In this document: piece after piece, positions 54,010 to 62,959 of the stretch
Numbering within the stretch: the stretch's first letter is position 1
Layout: each line of letters opens with the position of its first letter
Assembly: GCF_013111185.1 (NCBI RefSeq)
Contig: NZ_WVRE01000002.1
Coordinates: 1 to 64,000, forward strand
Origin: Ruegeria sp. HKCCD7303
GTDB lineage: Bacteria > Pseudomonadota > Alphaproteobacteria > Rhodobacterales > Rhodobacteraceae
Length of the DNA stretch: 64,000 bases
Direction: 5' to 3'
Notes under the pieces: model-generated
The model's input: the letters and a program-made list of their open reading frames with translations, nothing else
Told to the model about the DNA's origin: nothing
Databases searched by the model: none
Translations under genes and position numbers: made by a program

Positions 54010-54339
54010 ATGAGTTTGCGAAACATAAGACGGATTTCTCTTGCGCTGGGGCTGGGGGCTGCGACGTTTTCACTGTCGGCCTGTGATGGTGTCTCGGTCG
54101 GGGTCGGGGTCGGTTATGGGTATGACCCGTTTTATGACTCGATGCTCTGGAACGATTACTACCGTCGTGACGTCAATATCGACATCGATCGGCCAGATCG
54201 ACCAAACCGTCCAGATCGGCCAACGCGCCCTGATCGGCCACAGCCGCCGGTTGCCAAACCGCCTGCACGGCCAAGGCCGCCAACGGCGCGCCCGCCCGCT
54301 GCACGGCCGCCTATTCACCGGCCATCGCCGCGTCGTTGA
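54010..54339 (+). CDS. small Pro/Arg-rich lipoprotein
   Basis: A 109-residue protein with a signal peptide and lipobox LSAC (Cys25 acylated), a Gly/Tyr-rich stretch (VGVGVGYGYDPFYD) and a tail dominated by [DNT]-R-P tripeptide repeats and P/R/A-rich segments. Such tails are flexible and positively charged, suited to contacting peptidoglycan or LPS phosphates. It forms a short run with the preceding exported protein (12-base gap) and ends at a hairpin terminator. Confidence 0.72.
   Translation: MSLRNIRRISLALGLGAATFSLSACDGVSVGVGVGYGYDPFYDSMLWNDYYRRDVNIDIDRPDRPNRPDRPTRPDRPQPPVAKPPARPRPPTARPPAARPPIHRPSPRR
54187..54240 (+). repeat. 9-bp repeats encoding [DNT]-R-P units
   Basis: Six successive copies of a 9-base unit (GAT CGG CCA type) encode D/N/T-R-P tripeptides. 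In-frame slippage could vary its length. Confidence 0.7.
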
Positions 54340-54343
54340 TCGC

Positions 54344-54369
54344 AAAGGCCGCACAGGGGCGGCCTTTTT
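54344..54369. terminator. terminator between the lipoprotein and hydrolase-OsmC gene
   Basis: AAAGGCCGC / GCGGCCTTT 9-bp stem with a 6-base loop, followed by TT on the plus strand, 4 bases after the lipoprotein stop and abutting the converging OsmC stop. A weaker A/T stretch on the minus strand may also serve the OsmC gene. Confidence 0.8.
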
Positions 54370-55584
54370 CTATGGCAGAAGCTCAGTTGTTATATGGGCT
54401 GAACCCTCAAGCGTCCGGTGCACAGGGCACTTGTCCGCAATTTCCAGCAAGCGTTGCTTTTGCGCTTGATCCAGCGGGCCGATCAATCGGATTTTGCGAC
54501 GGAACTGATCCACCTTTCCTTCATTTGCGAGCCCGGCGTCCTGTGCGTGAACCTTGTCGTGACAGACATCCACGCTCACCTTTTTCAACGGCCAGTTCTT
54601 TCGGCGCGCATACATGCGTATGGTCATGGATGTACAGGCACCCAGACCGGATGAGACAAAGCCGTAAGGCGACATGCCCTTATCCGTACCGCCGTAAGAA
54701 GCTGGTTCATCCGCGACCGCGTGGTGATGCGGACCGGCCTGAATATCCTGCATATAACCGCTTGGGTCTGCTTCGGTCACACGGACGACGCCTTCCGGGG
54801 CGCCTGGCGGCGGGGCGGGCGGGCACAGTTTCACATACCGCGAAACCCAAGCTGATATCACATCGGCTGCGTATTCGGCATCGGCCGCGCGCGTGATCAG
54901 ATGATCGGCATCATCAAGGGTCACAAAGCTTTTTGGATGCTTCGCCGCCAAAAAGATGGTGCTGGCATTGTCTATGCTGACCGTTTCGTCGCGTGGCGCG
55001 TGCAGGATCAATAAAGCGGCTTTTAGGTCGGTGATCGCTGCGGTCAGGGCGGATTGGGCAATGTCATCCACAAAGGCCTTGCCGATGCGGAACGGGCGCC
55101 CACCCAAAGTCACCTCGGCGCTTCCGTCCTGTTCGATCTGAGGCAGCGCCTCTTCGAAGTGATGTGAGACGTGACCGGGATCTGCTGGCGCGCCCAGTGT
55201 CACAACAGCCTTTACCGTTGGAATGCCAGCGCGTGCACGCAAAACCGCCGCACCGCCCAGCGAATGGCCGATCAACAAGGACGGTGCCATGTTCCGCCCC
55301 GCCAGAAATTGCGCAGCAGCGATCAAATCCTGGACATTCGAGGTGAAGGTCGTATTGGCAAACTCGCCCTCAGAATGGCCCAGCCCCGTAAAGTCAAAGC
55401 GCAGTACTGCAATCCCCATCGCTGCCAAGCGCGCCGAAATGCGCCGGGCTGCGGGGATGTCTTTGGAGCAGGTAAAACAATGGGCAAAGAGCGCTGTCGC
55501 CAGCACCGGGCCGTCAGGCAGATCCAGTCGTGCGGCCAATTGGCTGCCGTCATGTCCGGCAAAGGTAATGCGTTCCGTGGGCAT
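54370..55584 (-). CDS. alpha/beta hydrolase fused to OsmC-like peroxidase domain
   Basis: A 404-residue bifunctional protein. Residues ~1-255 are an alpha/beta hydrolase with nucleophile motif GHSLGGAAVLRA near 98, an oxyanion strand LFAHCFTCSKD near 36 and the catalytic-acid/His region ADHLITRAADAE near 225. Residues ~270-404 form an OsmC/Ohr domain with the two redox cysteines, GLGACTSMTIRMYARR near 315 and DKCPVHRTLEGSAHI near 384. OsmC proteins reduce organic hydroperoxides. This fusion is widespread in proteobacteria. ATG 55584 follows AAGGAG; the longer frame to 55632 is unlikely. Confidence 0.9.
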   Translation of the reverse strand: MPTERITFAGHDGSQLAARLDLPDGPVLATALFAHCFTCSKDIPAARRISARLAAMGIAVLRFDFTGLGHSEGEFANTTFTSNVQDLIAAAQFLAGRNMAPSLLIGHSLGGAAVLRARAGIPTVKAVVTLGAPADPGHVSHHFEEALPQIEQDGSAEVTLGGRPFRIGKAFVDDIAQSALTAAITDLKAALLILHAPRDETVSIDNASTIFLAAKHPKSFVTLDDADHLITRAADAEYAADVISAWVSRYVKLCPPAPPPGAPEGVVRVTEADPSGYMQDIQAGPHHHAVADEPASYGGTDKGMSPYGFVSSGLGACTSMTIRMYARRKNWPLKKVSVDVCHDKVHAQDAGLANEGKVDQFRRKIRLIGPLDQAQKQRLLEIADKCPVHRTLEGSAHITTELLP

Positions 55585-55856
55585 GTCGGCTCCTTGAATG
55601 GGTTGGGGGAACACGAACAATACTGTGTTCATGTTGGTCTGGTCTCAACCCTTATGTCAGTCGCGTCACGGGAAGGTGAGAACTGAGCACGTGTCGTTTC
55701 ACCCGAATATCATCACTACGCTGAAGGTTTGAAAGGCGATTTGCATTTCTGGGAGTCACATCAGGTATTGTGAAGTAATGTCGGCCAAACATTCATTTCA
55801 CTTATTCTCGATGTGAACACAACTATGCAGCGAAGATGTTGCATTAGGAGATATAC

Positions 55857-56047
55857 ATGTCACACGCAGAATTCACCGCCCGCCCGAGACGCGCCCGCTG
55901 TGGGTCATCGCGCTGCTGCTGGCCGGTCTCATTGGATTTGCAATCGGACAGTCCTGGCCCGCAAATCTAACAGGGCCACAGGTTCAAGACGAACCAGTTC
56001 TTGAAGACTGGCACGGAAATGTCCGCAGATCGCACTGGTCAGAGTGA
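55857..56047 (+). pseudogene. frame-disrupted small single-span membrane protein gene
   Basis: A strong AGGAG site precedes ATG 55857 (MSHAEFTARP...), but that frame stops at 55968-55970 after 37 arginine/cysteine-rich residues. From about 55883 the next frame reads on as ETRPLWVIALLLAGLIGFAI followed by a polar acidic tail ending RRSHWSE at 56045-56047, a well-formed membrane helix and tail. Adding one C to the CCCGCCC run (55879-55885) would join the two into one 63-residue protein. So this is either a pseudogene, a sequencing error in a GC run, or a frameshifted gene. It lies 10 bases from the dddP stop. Confidence 0.65.
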
Positions 56048-56057
56048 GGCTTAGGTC

Positions 56058-57401
56058 TCACTCCAACCCCATCAAGCGGGGATCAAATGGGTACTTGGTC
56101 AGGTTCTCGTACCCGTCTTCGGTAATGAGAACCTGATCTTCTAGCTTAATGCTAAAGTCACCACCGACCTCGCCAACGCAAGCTTCGACACACAAAACCA
56201 TTCCCGGTTCCAGCGCATAGTCATAGGATCCTTCGACGGCCTTATCCGGATAAGCCACAAGCGGCCATTCGTCACAAAGGCCAACGCCGTGCATCAGGCA
56301 GCCGTATTTCTGCGCCTGAAACTTGTCGTCCAACCTGTGAGAGTTTGCTGTCAGTTCCGGAATCATCACGCCGGGTTTGAGCATTTCCATGTTGGTCATG
56401 ATGTGTTCATGCGCGTGCTGCATGGCATAGATCATGTCTTCACGCGGCTTCTGATCGCCAATCCACCAACTGCGGGAAATGTCGATGCAAATCCCGTATG
56501 ACCCAATCAAGTCGGTGTCGAACGAGATGATCTCGTTCTGCTGGGTGATCCGAGGGCCGCATTCCTGAAACCAAGGATTGGTCCGCTGGCCCGAGGCCAG
56601 AAGGCGCGTTTCGATCCATTCTCCGCCACGTTTGATGTTTTCTGCATGCAGGACAGCCCAAATGTCGTCTTCCGAGGTTTTCCCATCGCCCACATTGGCA
56701 CGCGCGAACTTTTCCATTTCTGCGACCGCTGTCTCGCAGGCGTGGCTGGCGCAGCGCATGGCGAGGATTTCGTCAGGCCCTTTGATGGCACGGGTCTTTT
56801 CGGTCAGCTCTTCGCCTTCCATGATCTCGAACCCTTGCGCCTCAAGTGCACGCAGGCCGTGCAGCATGATCTTGTCGACGGCCAGTCGCTTGTTGCCGCC
56901 ACTGTGTTCTTCGATCAGCACCCGCACTTCGTTCGAGAACACATCCGCAGCAACGTCGACCTTGTCACCCCGGTCAAAGTAAAACAGATCGGCGCCCGAA
57001 CGTTGTTCACGCACCAGGGGGTTGAATGTGCTGAGGAAGGGCGAATTCTTGTAGTCCCAAATCACCATATAGCCATCAGCGCACAGCAGAACCGCGCGAA
57101 ACGGGTTATGCGTGTTCCAAAGCTGCATGTTGGTGCTGTCGGTGGCATAGCGAATGTTCAACGGGTCAAACATCAGCAAGCCGCCATAGCCGCGATCTGC
57201 AATGGCCCGTGTCAGTCGCTTCCAGCGGTGTTCCCGCATCCGCGTCAGGTTGGGCAGCTCAAGCCCCGCAGCGGCCCATTCGTCAAAGGCCAACTGCGTT
57301 GGCCCGATCTCAATCCGATCATTGTCGTTCGGAGTACCGTCACCCAACGTCGCGCCTTTGCTGGGGTCAATCTTGCGCGTGTCTCGGTAATGTTGATTCA
57401 T
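56058..57401 (-). CDS. dddP: dimethylsulfoniopropionate lyase DddP
   Basis: A 447-residue M24-fold enzyme that cleaves DMSP into dimethyl sulfide and acrylate. The N-terminus MNQHYRDTRKIDPSKGATLG matches DddP proteins. Numbering from ATG 57401, the residues reported for the metal centre of a roseobacter DddP are all present: Asp295, Asp297, Asp307, His371, Glu406 and Glu421. The catalytic Asp377 lies in MHGVGLCDEWPL. This is a strong match and sets it apart from creatinases and Xaa-Pro peptidases sharing the fold. It is divergent from the DUF3445 gene. A disrupted small gene lies next to its 3' end. Confidence 0.96.
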   Translation of the reverse strand: MNQHYRDTRKIDPSKGATLGDGTPNDNDRIEIGPTQLAFDEWAAAGLELPNLTRMREHRWKRLTRAIADRGYGGLLMFDPLNIRYATDSTNMQLWNTHNPFRAVLLCADGYMVIWDYKNSPFLSTFNPLVREQRSGADLFYFDRGDKVDVAADVFSNEVRVLIEEHSGGNKRLAVDKIMLHGLRALEAQGFEIMEGEELTEKTRAIKGPDEILAMRCASHACETAVAEMEKFARANVGDGKTSEDDIWAVLHAENIKRGGEWIETRLLASGQRTNPWFQECGPRITQQNEIISFDTDLIGSYGICIDISRSWWIGDQKPREDMIYAMQHAHEHIMTNMEMLKPGVMIPELTANSHRLDDKFQAQKYGCLMHGVGLCDEWPLVAYPDKAVEGSYDYALEPGMVLCVEACVGEVGGDFSIKLEDQVLITEDGYENLTKYPFDPRLMGLE

Positions 57402-57523
57402 GGCGGGCCTCTTTAAGTGCTGCGGCAAAACTAAAGAGCCGACCCGTATCGTCTGACAAAATTGCGACGGCGAGGCTGTCGTTTTCGACCGACACGTGGC
57501 TCCGTGCGTGCTAAGTCTTTGTC

Positions 57524-58267
57524 ATGAGGCAGATTCTACAAAACACAATCCCGTATGATGTTGGTAATCCACGTGCTCTGCCCGGGATACAGCCCACAAC
57601 ACTTGAAGATTGGCTGCATCAGGACGAGGCGTTTTCCGGTCAAATGCAGCGCCGTGAAGAGCTGCTTTGTGATCACCGAGACGACGTTCTGGCCCTTGAT
57701 CCGCAAGCCGAACCTGCCGCCCAAGAGCTGCTGGATATGGTCTTGGCGCGCGTTTACCCGTCAGCAGCTGAGGCAGTTGTCCGACCCGATGGCGCGACGG
57801 TCCTCATTGATCGCAGCCAACCGTTGGATACGTTGTGCAAATTGGTGCAGGAAGACTTCTGCATTCTTCAAAAACTCGGTGAAGAGCATGTTTTGACCGG
57901 GGCGATCCTGTGCTTTCCGGCCAGTTGGCGCTTGTTGGAAAAATTCATGCGGCCTCTGGTCGACATTCATGTGCCGGTTCAGAGTTACGACGCCAATATT
58001 GCAAAGCGTGTGCAAAGATTGTTCGACGGAATTCAGCCCGGTCGTCCGTTGTGGCGTTTCAATGCTCTTTGGTATGAGGATTCCGAGCTGTTCCAGCCCC
58101 GCAGTGCCCATGCCCGACGAGAAATCCCGGATCGGCGCGAGAACTCGTTTTTGCGGAGCGAGCGGCAAACTTTATTGCGTCTGCCCGAAACAAACGCGGT
58201 CGTGTTTTCCATCCACACTTATGTGCTGGCCGCGCACGCAGTTGCAGAAATGGAAAACCCCGCCTGA
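57524..58267 (+). CDS. DUF3445 heme-dependent oxidative N-demethylase-like protein
   Basis: A 247-residue protein of the DUF3445 family, typified by the dimethylamine-type heme-dependent oxidative N-demethylase alpha chain. Recognisable are TLEDWLHQDEAFSGQMQRRE near residue 26, DFCILQKLGEEHVLTGAILCF near 110, PASWRLLEKFMRPLVDIHVP near 132 and the conserved FSIHTYVLAA near the end. Its substrate here is unproven. The FAD/FMN partner subunits of that enzyme are not adjacent, so it may work alone or with distant partners. Divergent from dddP with a 122-base gap. Confidence 0.85.
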   Translation: MRQILQNTIPYDVGNPRALPGIQPTTLEDWLHQDEAFSGQMQRREELLCDHRDDVLALDPQAEPAAQELLDMVLARVYPSAAEAVVRPDGATVLIDRSQPLDTLCKLVQEDFCILQKLGEEHVLTGAILCFPASWRLLEKFMRPLVDIHVPVQSYDANIAKRVQRLFDGIQPGRPLWRFNALWYEDSELFQPRSAHARREIPDRRENSFLRSERQTLLRLPETNAVVFSIHTYVLAAHAVAEMENPA

Positions 58268-58276
58268 CGGCGGGGC
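58253..58276 (-). terminator. terminator of the unknown 315-residue gene
   Basis: CCCCGCC-TGAC-GGCGGGG 7-bp stem; on the minus strand TTTTCC follows the stem. It overlaps the stop of the converging DUF3445 gene and lies 27 bases after the unknown gene's stop. Confidence 0.75.
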
Positions 58277-58302
58277 CTCCAAGGAGGGTCTTGGTAATTC
58301 AG

Positions 58303-59250
58303 TTACATGCCCAACGCATCTGCAACATCGGCAAACGCATTGCTGGCGTTCAGTGCTACAATGGCAAAAGTGAACACAAGCACCTGGGTATTCAGGCGGA
58401 AATCTTCGCCTCGGATCAGGTTGACGGCGGCCATTGACACAGCGATTGGCGCTGAAACGCTGGCCAGAACACCTGTCATGCACCAGCTGCTCAGCCGCAA
58501 GACATCGCTTGGGCGTTCACCATCTTCTGTTATTTTGGCTCCAGGCGCGGTCTGGTCAAACGGGGGCGTGTCTTCGCTGCGGAACGCGATGCTGAGCAAT
58601 TGCTCATCTGTAAGCTGGATCGGACGTGCCGTCGGGGCGTGAAGTGCACTAACAGTGTCGTCCAGCTCGGGCAGGTTGACGCCGGTGAACTGACCGGTCA
58701 GTGACTGAAAAATCTGTTTTCGGTCGCGCGTTGCGGGATTAGGCGCCAGGGTGTCGAAGGCGCTCATGAATTGTTCGACCGTTAGCACCGTGCTCGGCGA
58801 AAGCCATTCGACTCGCCGGGTCGAGCAGATATCGACCATGCGATACAAAATGACCACCAGCATCAGTTCCGAAATCTCAGTATCATCCAATAACGGGGAC
58901 ACGGGGGTGACTGATAGCACGAGCCGGTTTTGAGGATGTGACACGCGGGGTTTTGTTATGGTTTTTAACCCCGCGGCACGGTCCATACGCTCGTAACGGT
59001 CTTCCTGCTCGGGTGTGCCTGTATCCAGCGTAAGGCGAACCAAGTATTGGCTCGATACGATGCTGGCTTCGGAATAACTGAGCAACGCTTTGCGTTCGAC
59101 CAGATGGCCATAATCTTCAAGCGTTGTGGCAACGATGGTTCCAAAACGCTCAAGAGCGCCGTTTGCGTCACCATCAAATTGCAGGCCGCCATGGTAGCTG
59201 TGCTTCCGAGCCACTGCTTTGTCCTTATTCAAGCTTTGTTCGAAAGACAC
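58303..59250 (-). CDS. roseobacter-type protein of unknown function with C-terminal membrane helices
   Basis: A 315-residue protein I do not recognise. The first ~230 residues are soluble, with FGTIVATTLEDYGHLVERKALLS near 37 and ISELMLVVILYRMVDICSTRRVEWLSP near 126. Two hydrophobic segments then follow: SWCMTGVLASVSAPIAVSMAAV near 252 and VLVFTFAIVALNASNAFADV near 286. The best start is GTG 59250 with only a poor ribosome site; no early ATG exists. It could be a membrane-anchored sensor or enzyme. It lies between the DUF3445 gene (convergent) and the transglycosylase (same strand, 163-base gap). Confidence 0.65.
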   Translation of the reverse strand: MSFEQSLNKDKAVARKHSYHGGLQFDGDANGALERFGTIVATTLEDYGHLVERKALLSYSEASIVSSQYLVRLTLDTGTPEQEDRYERMDRAAGLKTITKPRVSHPQNRLVLSVTPVSPLLDDTEISELMLVVILYRMVDICSTRRVEWLSPSTVLTVEQFMSAFDTLAPNPATRDRKQIFQSLTGQFTGVNLPELDDTVSALHAPTARPIQLTDEQLLSIAFRSEDTPPFDQTAPGAKITEDGERPSDVLRLSSWCMTGVLASVSAPIAVSMAAVNLIRGEDFRLNTQVLVFTFAIVALNASNAFADVADALGM

Positions 59251-59413
59251 TCTAGCAACCGTTCTGGGGCAGAATTTGGCGAAAAATGCAAAAAACCGAA
59301 ATTTTCCCGCGATTGATTACGCTTTGGAAACCAAGAAACTAAAGGCTTTTGTTTGTCACTGTGGCGGAAATGTGGCGAAAACGGGTGCTGCGCATGTTTT
59401 CCGTGCGGCGACG

Positions 59414-60202
59414 TTATTGATCGATTCGGGAGGCCATGATCGCGATGGATTGCTGATACACTGAGGCTGCGTTCCACTGCTGCAATACACGGAAATTTGG
59501 CTCTCCTGGCTGATAGCCGCGCCCCGGTTTCCAGCCCTTCTTGCGAAGAAAATTTGCGGTTGAAGCCAGTGCGTCCGTCATGTTGTAGAAATCCACACGC
59601 CTGTCGCCGGTGGCATCGACCCCATAGGTCAGAGCATTGCCTGGCAGGAATTGCGTGTGGCCCAACTCGCCATGTTTTGCCCCTTTTGTCGCCATTGTGA
59701 TACTCCCCTTGTCCACCAATTTCAGCGCCCCAATTGCGTGCGGAATAAAGAACTCGGATCGGCGACAATCATAGGCCAAAGTGGTTATTGCGGACACAAC
59801 CTGGCTGTCGCCCATGAAGTTTCCAAATCCGGTTTCCATGCCATGAATGGCGATCAGCACGCCTGCTGGTACACCGTATTGGCGCTCGAACGCAGCATAA
59901 TAGTTGGGGTTGGCGGCTTTGCGTTTGCGCCCTTGAGCGACGATAGTGTCGGCCCCTCGGACCCGCATGAATTTGTCCAATGAGTATTTAAAGCTTTTCT
60001 GATTGCGGTCCGCCGCGATGGTGCGCGTTGCGTATTGCGTTTGCGACAGCGCACGTAATCCCTTTTTTTTCACCCCGGCCTTTCGTGCCTGTTTCGCAAA
60101 ATCGGTTTTCCACGCCTCAAAGCCAGCGCTGGTATTCCCGCATGGGGCGGCCAAAACGGGGGCGGTAAGAGACAAGGCAAGGATAGCAGCGAGGCGAAAC
60201 AT
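59414..60202 (-). CDS. lytic murein transglycosylase, MltB-type
   Basis: A 262-residue secreted enzyme cutting the MurNAc-GlcNAc bond of peptidoglycan with 1,6-anhydro product. The signal peptide (LAAILALSLTAPVLA) is followed by the MltB-family core. The catalytic Glu lies in IAIHGMETGFGNFMGDS near residue 122, and LGHTQFLPGNALTYGVD near 180 and FYNMTDALASTANFLRKKGW near 206 are conserved. No C-terminal peptidoglycan-binding domain is present. ATG 60202 gives a normal signal peptide. It is followed by a pyridoxamine-oxidase-like gene upstream on the same strand. Confidence 0.88.
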   Translation of the reverse strand: MFRLAAILALSLTAPVLAAPCGNTSAGFEAWKTDFAKQARKAGVKKKGLRALSQTQYATRTIAADRNQKSFKYSLDKFMRVRGADTIVAQGRKRKAANPNYYAAFERQYGVPAGVLIAIHGMETGFGNFMGDSQVVSAITTLAYDCRRSEFFIPHAIGALKLVDKGSITMATKGAKHGELGHTQFLPGNALTYGVDATGDRRVDFYNMTDALASTANFLRKKGWKPGRGYQPGEPNFRVLQQWNAASVYQQSIAIMASRIDQ

Positions 60203-60268
60203 AGGTTCAATCCAACGAAGAAGAAATCTGACTTCAGCGTAGCGCGGGTGTCGAGATCGGAAAAGAAG

Positions 60269-60904
60269 CTAGTAGAGATCTAGCTCTCCTTTTTCCTTTA
60301 GCGTCTCAAACCATTCATCAGGGGTGGCCTTGATCCGGGCATGTTTTACCATCATGGCGTTCATGTTTGGCAGGTTGGACGCATCTGGCCACGCGTCGGG
60401 TTGCCACAGGTTTGATCGGATGACGCATTTGGGGCAATGCGCAAACACCGTATGAACGTGGATCAGCAGCGCCAGTTTAGGAGCATGGCCAGAGATGGCC
60501 ATTTGCTCCAGTAGCTGCGGGTCCGCGCAGATTCGGGCTTCGCCTCGTAGTCTGAGTGTCTCCATCTTGCCAGGCACAAAGAATATCACACTGACACGCG
60601 GGTCCTTTAGAACGTTGTGAAAGGTATCCACCCGTTTGTTGCCTGGCCTGTCCGGGATCGCGATCAGTGTGTCAGACAATACCTGAACAAAACCAGCCGG
60701 GTCCCCCCTTGGTGAGATGTCCAGGTATCCGTCAGGGTTGGCCGAGGCGATCAAGCAGAACGGAGACGTTGCGATGAAGTCGCGGCACATCCGGTCCAGC
60801 GCGTTCAGTTCTTTGGCGAGGATCTGAGGCAGAGGGGAGCCTGTGATACGCTCAAGGTCCTCTGCCGTGGTCACAATGTTGGAAAACTTTGAAAAAGCGT
60901 TCAT
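60269..60904 (-). CDS. PPOX-type FMN flavoprotein (MSMEG_1061-like)
   Basis: A 211-residue pyridoxamine 5'-phosphate oxidase-fold protein. Visible are FCLIASANPDGYLDISPRGDPAGFVQVL near residue 49, DTFHNVLKDPRVSVIFFVPG near 94 and RLRGEARICADPQLLEQMA near 117. The C-terminal HTVFAHCPKCVIRSNLWQPDAW is typical of the MSMEG_1061 subfamily. They bind FMN; substrates are undefined. ATG 60904 follows CAGGAGAG; a longer frame to 60955 is not supported. It lies downstream of the glnA terminator and has a separate transcript. Confidence 0.82.
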   Translation of the reverse strand: MNAFSKFSNIVTTAEDLERITGSPLPQILAKELNALDRMCRDFIATSPFCLIASANPDGYLDISPRGDPAGFVQVLSDTLIAIPDRPGNKRVDTFHNVLKDPRVSVIFFVPGKMETLRLRGEARICADPQLLEQMAISGHAPKLALLIHVHTVFAHCPKCVIRSNLWQPDAWPDASNLPNMNAMMVKHARIKATPDEWFETLKEKGELDLY

Positions 60905-60960
60905 GCGATCTCTCCTGAATTGGGATCGATGGGCAGGAGTGTGAAAGATCAGCACTAACG

Positions 60961-60986
60961 AAACAAGGGCGCCCGATTGGACGCCC
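60961..60986 (-). terminator. Rho-independent terminator of glnA
   Basis: On the minus strand GGGCGTCC-AATC-GGGCGCCC forms an 8-bp stem with one G-U pair, followed by TTGTTT. It lies 26 bases after the glnA stop. Confidence 0.85.
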
Positions 60987-61011
60987 CTGCAGATTTAAAC
61001 CCAAGCCCAGC

Positions 61012-62418
61012 TTAGCAGCTGTAATACATGCCGTATTCAACCGGGTGCGGGGTGTGCTCGTAGGTTTCGACCTCTTCCATCTTCAGTGCGATATAGCCGT
61101 CGATCTGGTCTTTGGTGAAAACGTCGCCCTGCAGCAGGAAGTCGTGATCAGATGCCAGAGCTTCCAGAGCTTCGCGCAGGCTCCCGCAAACGGTCGGAAT
61201 ATCGGCCAGTTCTTCGGCAGGCAGATCGTACAGGTTCTTGTCCATGGCTTCGCCCGGATCGATCTTGTTCTTGATGCCGTCCAGACCAGCCATCAGCAGT
61301 GCGGCAAACGCCAGATAGGGGTTCGCAGCCGGATCCGGGAAGCGGGCCTCAACGCGCTTGGCTTTGGGGCTTTCGGTCCATGGAATACGGACACAACCCG
61401 AACGGTTACGGGCCGAGTAGGCGCGCAGAACGGGCGCTTCGAAGCCGGGGATCAGACGCTTGTAGCTGTTGGTCGCCGGGTTGGTGAAGGCGTTCAGGGT
61501 CTTGGCGTGCTTCAGGATGCCGCCGATGAAGTAGAGTGCTTCGTCTGACAGGTCGGCGTATTTGTCACCTGCGAACAACGGCTTGCCGTCTTTCCAGATC
61601 GACATGTTCACGTGCATACCAGTGCCGTTGTCACCCGCGATCGGCTTCGGCATGAAGGTCGCCGATTTGCCGTAAGCATGCGCAACGTTGTGGATAACGT
61701 ATTTGTACTTCTGCAGCTCGTCCGCTTGTTTGGTCAGGCTGTCGAAGATCAGGCCCAGTTCGTGCTGGCACGAGGCAACCTCGTGGTGGTGCTTGTCGAC
61801 CTTCATGCCTAGACGCTTCATGGTCGACAGCATTTCCGAACGCAGATCCTGCGCTTCGTCAACCGGGTTCACCGGGAAGTAGCCACCCTTGACGCCCGGA
61901 CGGTGGCCCATGTTGCCCATCTCGTACTCGGTGTCGGTGTTCCACGACGCGTCGGTCGCATCAACTTCGTAGGATACTTTGTTGATACTGTTCGAGAAAC
62001 GAACATCGTCGAACAGGAAGAACTCGGCTTCCGGACCCATATAGGCAACGTCGCCGATGCCGGATGCTTTCAGGTAAGCTTCGGCTTTCTGAGCAGTACC
62101 GCGCGGGTCACGCTCGTATGCTTCGCCAGTGTCGGGTTCAACAACCGAGCAGTGCAGGCAGATGGTCTTTTCCGCGTAGAACGGATCGACATAGGCGCTG
62201 CCTGTGTCGGGCATCAGTTTCATGTCCGAAGCTTCGATCGATTTCCATCCCGCGATGGACGAACCGTCGAACATAAAGCCTTCTTCCAAGAAGTCTTCGT
62301 CGACCTGATCGGCCATGATCGTCACGTGCTGAAGCTTACCGCGCGGGTCGGTGAAGCGGATGTCGACGTATTCTGCGTCTTCTTCCTTGATCAGCTGAAG
62401 AACTGCGTCCTTGCTCAT
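61012..62418 (-). CDS. glnA: glutamine synthetase, type I
   Basis: A 468-residue type I enzyme assimilating ammonium into glutamine. The beta-grasp N-domain ([15 protein letters not shown], near residue 20) and FDGSSIAGW near 49 are intact. Metal and nucleotide residues lie in [10 protein letters not shown] near 129 and [10 protein letters not shown] near 270. NRSGCVRIP near 340 is conserved. The adenylylation tyrosine is in NLYDLPAEE near 398, so activity is controlled by GlnE, as in other proteobacteria. It follows glnB by 33 bases on the same strand, the standard order. Confidence 0.97.
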   Translation of the reverse strand: MSKDAVLQLIKEEDAEYVDIRFTDPRGKLQHVTIMADQVDEDFLEEGFMFDGSSIAGWKSIEASDMKLMPDTGSAYVDPFYAEKTICLHCSVVEPDTGEAYERDPRGTAQKAEAYLKASGIGDVAYMGPEAEFFLFDDVRFSNSINKVSYEVDATDASWNTDTEYEMGNMGHRPGVKGGYFPVNPVDEAQDLRSEMLSTMKRLGMKVDKHHHEVASCQHELGLIFDSLTKQADELQKYKYVIHNVAHAYGKSATFMPKPIAGDNGTGMHVNMSIWKDGKPLFAGDKYADLSDEALYFIGGILKHAKTLNAFTNPATNSYKRLIPGFEAPVLRAYSARNRSGCVRIPWTESPKAKRVEARFPDPAANPYLAFAALLMAGLDGIKNKIDPGEAMDKNLYDLPAEELADIPTVCGSLREALEALASDHDFLLQGDVFTKDQIDGYIALKMEEVETYEHTPHPVEYGMYYSC

Positions 62419-62451
62419 TCTCTTGTTTCCTCTGACTTGAAGATTTGAGTT

Positions 62452-62796
<345 letters not shown>

Positions 62797-62906
62797 TCAC
62801 CTCGCATGGTTGTCAGACCCGCAGTGATCACGTCTAAGATCAGGCGGCAATGTGATTGCGGAATTGTTGTGCGGCGGGCAGGGCGAATTTCGAGGCTGGG
62901 TGAGAT

Positions 62907-62925
62907 TTTGGGCATGTTGCACAAA
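62907..62925. promoter_or_regulatory. candidate NtrC-like palindrome upstream of glnB
   Basis: TTTGGGCA-TGT-TGCACAAA is an inverted repeat symmetric at seven of eight positions. TGCACAAA resembles half of the NtrC consensus (TGCACC-N5-GGTGCA). It sits 117 bases upstream of glnB in the gap with the NAD(P)HX repair gene. No clear sigma-54 box could be confirmed by eye. Confidence 0.4.
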
Positions 62926-62959
62926 AAGTAATCGAAATTGAATCGTGGAGATGATTGAG

